Shown: piece after piece, positions 11,970 to 14,546 of the stretch
Numbering within the stretch: position 1 is the stretch's first letter
How the letters are laid out: the number at the start of each line of letters is the position of its first letter
DNA from: JACRDV01 sp024860865 [NCBI: Methanobacteriota archaeon]
GTDB taxonomy: Archaea > JACRDV01
NCBI GenBank assembly: GCA_024860865.1
Contig: JACRDV010000014.1
Location: 1-14,546, forward strand
Length of the DNA stretch: 14,546 nt
Direction of reading: 5' to 3'
Position numbers and translations under genes: made by a program
The notes under the pieces: generated by a model
The model's database searches: none
Seen by the model: the letters and a program-made list of their open reading frames with translations, nothing else
What the model was told of the DNA's origin: nothing

Positions 11970-14546
11970 TTATTTGACTTTCGGTTGGCGCATCACTAGC
12001 TCGACTGTTCCAGTTCCTAGTGAAACTGGTTGGCCAACTATGACATTCTCTATTACACCTGCTAGGTTATCAGATTCGCCACGCAGGCTAGCATTTAGCA
12101 GATGATCAACTGTTACTTCAAATGATGCACGAGCCAATACGCTTGCTTTCTCTCCACTTACACCATGGCGACCTATAGATTTAACTCTTCCATCTACTGT
12201 CATCATGTCAGCAACGAGCATTATATGTCGAAGGTCTACTGTTAAGCCCTGTTCATCAAGAGTTTTAATAGCTTCTTGAATTGTTGCATTTCTAGCGGCT
12301 TCGATACCCAATACTTCTTCCACTTCATTTATGTCATTAGTATATGTCCTGCTAGCATCAACGCCAGGAATTTTTAAGACATCCGCTAAATTTGAACCTT
12401 CGGTGTAAATGATGTACTGATTGATTTCTTTTCTTAGGACTATCCTTCGAATGCCTTCAACGCCCTTTAGGCGCATCTCTTTAATTTTAGTTACCAACCG
12501 GCGCATCTCTTGCGCTGTAGCTTTCTTTAACTTGATAAAAATGCGATTGGTTCTAACATGAACACTTTCCTCAATAGTTTTTTCAATATGTTCCACAATT
12601 TCATCTATAGTTAGTTCATGTGCTTTTAAACGGTCTTCATCTAATTCAACCACGACTCTAAACTCGCTAAAATCAACTTCGATGTTTTTGGCCACATTTG
12701 CGATGGTTACTCGTTCAATTTCTTTTGCAACTTTCTTTGCTTTCTCCAGGTTTTTGGAAATATTTTCTTCAAGATAAATAGTCATCATTGGGGTAGAAGG
12801 AGTCTTTCTAGCATCAACTATTTCGATTAGCCTAGGCAAACCAAGAGTGACATTTATTTCTGCTACACCCGCATAGTGGAATGTGCGCATAGTATTATGA
12901 GTTATTATACCACTAGAAGTGGCAAAGGTTTCTAATCCTTTAACAGAGATATCATACACATAGTTTGTTTTAGGTTTTTTATAAGATATCTCAACTATTT
13001 CATCCCATACAACATCAGCATCGAACATTTTCCTTAGTATCTTAAGTTCTTTTTCAACGTCAACATTTTTTCTTTTAGCTATACCTTCGAAAATTTTTAT
13101 ATACCTGTAAAGAGTTGTTCTACCAATTTTTTGTCTTTTAGTGAAATTATTCACAAATCTCGTTGGATATTTTAATTTCTTTGCTATTCTATAAAATATA
13201 TCCCCAAAGCCAGAAATCATATCTACAAAATCATATGATCTCTCTCTGAAAGATTTGATAGCTAATTTAGACAATTTTCTTAGTTTTCCCTTATTGGTTT
13301 TTATATCAGAGCCAATTTTAGCCAAGAATGTAGGAGCATACTTATAAGGAATAGTTAGCCAAAATCCCTTTTCCTTCAGTTTATTTGCAAATATACTGAA
13401 TCTAGTTAAAAGCAAAGCCATTCCGTCAATCAACTCTTCTGAGTAAGAGGAAACTCTAATAACCCCTCTTTCAACATTGATATTTCCATCACCATCAAAA
13501 TAACCTCTTAGTAAACCAGCCACGAATCTCTCGTCTGCACTATAAGCAAATTCAGGGACTTTCTTTAAATTAGATCCATTATTACATGTTCTTTCAAGCA
13601 TGTGAGACAAAAGGCTAGAATTTATGTGGATATCATGTCCCTGTGAAAATCCTCTAAAATTATCGTATTCATTATAAGTAAATCTAAATTTTTTTGCAAA
13701 TTCTCTTGTTTTAGAGAGAAAATTTTCATTCATGTTAGAAATTGAAATATAATATTTTGTGCAATTGCCTTCTGATAAATAAGCTCCAATAAACCATCCG
13801 AATAATTTATCTAATTCTAGAATAGCTGGCAAGGGTTTACTATTTATAGTGCAAATGAATCCCTCACGGTTTACAAACCTTTTATTGGAGTTTCTATCGC
13901 AAGTATCAAAAATTGGATTTAAATCTAGAAATTGTTCACAATTTTCAGGTAACATTTTAATAGCGGGTACCCTTTCTCCAACCCTTAATTCCTTACCAGA
14001 TATCGGAACGATATGATTATCCTTCCTTATAACAAATGAATGGGAATCGGTTGCAACGATCTTTCTACCTGAACGAGTTTTAATTTTTATTAATTTTTCA
14101 GGGCTTTTATGTCTACTGCAGGATAATACTCTCTTCCATTCGATTTTTTCATCTTGATTTAGGCTTGGTACAAAAAACTCTACATCTTCTGGCAAGTCAC
14201 ATACTTCGGATTCTCCTAGCTTTACAGAACCAAACTTTTTTATAAAATTATCAACAAACTTGCCTATTTCTACTGCCTTTATACTGTTCTCGTTTTTTAT
14301 GACTATTTTTTCTGCATAATCTAAAGACATTTGGGTAGAAGGTTCGCCAATTGATTGCGCAGCAATTATGCCAACAGCCTCAGCTGGTTCAACGAGTGCT
14401 CGTTCGTATGCTTTTACTATTTCATTTATTACCTTATCAAGCTCTTTTTCCGTGAGTTTTAAGTCTGTTGCATGAGCTTTTAAATCTTCAATTATGTTAT
14501 CTGGTAGATGATCTCTTAAAGCATTGATTTTTTGTTCAATCTTAGA
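11970..14546 (-). CDS. rpoA2: RNA polymerase subunit A'' precursor with a 478-residue intein (5' end outside window)
   Basis: A'' is the C-terminal part of the largest archaeal RNA polymerase subunit. The frame is open to the window edge. The N-extein part (14328-14546, 73 residues) ends with VEPAEAVGIIAAQSIGEP and STQM. The C-extein (11970-12893, 307 residues) resumes TMRTFHYAGVAEINVTLG and LPRLIEIVDARKTPS and runs to ELVMRQPKVK. Joined, they make about 380 residues plus a short missing start, the normal A'' size. The insertion lies at the start of the trigger loop, the mobile element that closes over the incoming nucleotide. GEPSTQM has Ser where archaea usually have Gly; eukaryotic Rpb1 has Ala there. 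The ATG at 14330 is internal (the Met before the intein), not the start. It is followed by rpl30e after 27 bases. Confidence 0.96.
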   Translation of the reverse strand, partial: SKIEQKINALRDHLPDNIIEDLKAHATDLKLTEKELDKVINEIVKAYERALVEPAEAVGIIAAQSIGEPSTQMSLDYAEKIVIKNENSIKAVEIGKFVDNFIKKFGSVKLGESEVCDLPEDVEFFVPSLNQDEKIEWKRVLSCSRHKSPEKLIKIKTRSGRKIVATDSHSFVIRKDNHIVPISGKELRVGERVPAIKMLPENCEQFLDLNPIFDTCDRNSNKRFVNREGFICTINSKPLPAILELDKLFGWFIGAYLSEGNCTKYYISISNMNENFLSKTREFAKKFRFTYNEYDNFRGFSQGHDIHINSSLLSHMLERTCNNGSNLKKVPEFAYSADERFVAGLLRGYFDGDGNINVERGVIRVSSYSEELIDGMALLLTRFSIFANKLKEKGFWLTIPYKYAPTFLAKIGSDIKTNKGKLRKLSKLAIKSFRERSYDFVDMISGFGDIFYRIAKKLKYPTRFVNNFTKRQKIGRTTLYRYIKIFEGIAKRKNVDVEKELKILRKMFDADVVWDEIVEISYKKPKTNYVYDISVKGLETFATSSGIITHNTMRTFHYAGVAEINVTLGLPRLIEIVDARKTPSTPMMTIYLEENISKNLEKAKKVAKEIERVTIANVAKNIEVDFSEFRVVVELDEDRLKAHELTIDEIVEHIEKTIEESVHVRTNRIFIKLKKATAQEMRRLVTKIKEMRLKGVEGIRRIVLRKEINQYIIYTEGSNLADVLKIPGVDASRTYTNDINEVEEVLGIEAARNATIQEAIKTLDEQGLTVDLRHIMLVADMMTVDGRVKSIGRHGVSGEKASVLARASFEVTVDHLLNASLRGESDNLAGVIENVIVGQPVSLGTGTVELVMRQPKVK
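12894..14327 (-). mobile_element. Intein in RNA polymerase A'' with LAGLIDADG homing endonuclease domain
   Basis: The intein has 478 residues. It begins with Ser1 (SLDYAEKIVI) and ends ITHN before the +1 Thr of the extein; the penultimate His is present, as in a class 1 intein. Block B is GRKIVATDSHSFV at 88-99, with T93 and H96. Endonuclease motif 1 is LFGWFIGAYLSEGN at 175-188 and motif 2 is FVAGLLRGYFDGDGN at 268-282. The acidic residues E186 and D280 are in place, so a homing nuclease could be active. A helix-turn-helix-like stretch (FVNNFTKRQKIGRTTLYRYI) follows. Block F is VYDISV. Inteins in A'' are known in other archaea, for example Methanocaldococcus; whether the site is identical needs alignment. 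Confidence 0.95.

Overview
The window is archaeal. Its right two thirds carry, on the minus strand, the classic archaeal RNA-polymerase/ribosomal-protein cluster in the order rpoA2 (A''), rpl30e, nusA-like, rps12, rps7, EF-2, EF-1A, rps10. The DNA is AT-rich. Promoters look archaeal (BRE/TATA-like, often the string AAAAAGTATTTA), Shine-Dalgarno sites of the GAGGT/GGAGG type occur before several genes, and oligo-T runs serve as likely terminators. EF-2 lying between S7 and EF-1A is a euryarchaeal-type arrangement. EF-2 itself is divergent, so I do not assign a phylum.

Right region (about 4183-14546, minus strand): a housekeeping core interrupted by two large inteins, both with a LAGLIDADG-type endonuclease domain. 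One (478 aa) sits in the trigger-loop region of RNA polymerase A''. The other (501 aa) sits immediately after the conserved decoding-centre loop of ribosomal protein S12. The nusA gene has no ATG/GTG/TTG start for its conserved N-terminus and appears to begin at AUA, overlapping the rpl30e stop. EF-2 keeps the diphthamide histidine but has an altered surrounding loop and an altered switch I. rps12, EF-2 and EF-1A each have their own promoter-like sequence. A hairpin/oligo-T terminator candidate follows nusA and an oligo-T run follows EF-2, so the cluster is probably several transcription units.

Left region (about 265-3540): an integration hotspot at a tRNA-Ser(UGA) gene, with an encoded CCA end, on the minus strand at 3451-3537. 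Two copies of the tRNA 3' end (284-302 with 19 identical bases, and 1738-1748 with 11) lie downstream of the tRNA, each followed by a similar extra-tRNA sequence. They divide the region into two probable tandem islands. The tRNA-proximal island carries an AbiEi/AbiEii (type IV toxin-antitoxin-like) pair with repeated promoter elements. The distal island carries a nucleotidyltransferase (MNT-type) gene, an upstream HEPN-like gene broken by a one-base deletion in an A run, a regularly phased array of palindromes (20-bp register), and an N-terminal relic of an archaeal tyrosine integrase.

Between the hotspot and rps10 is a short plus-strand coiled-coil protein of unknown function. At the extreme left edge the first 42 codons of a probable polyprenyl diphosphate synthase run out of the window on the minus strand.
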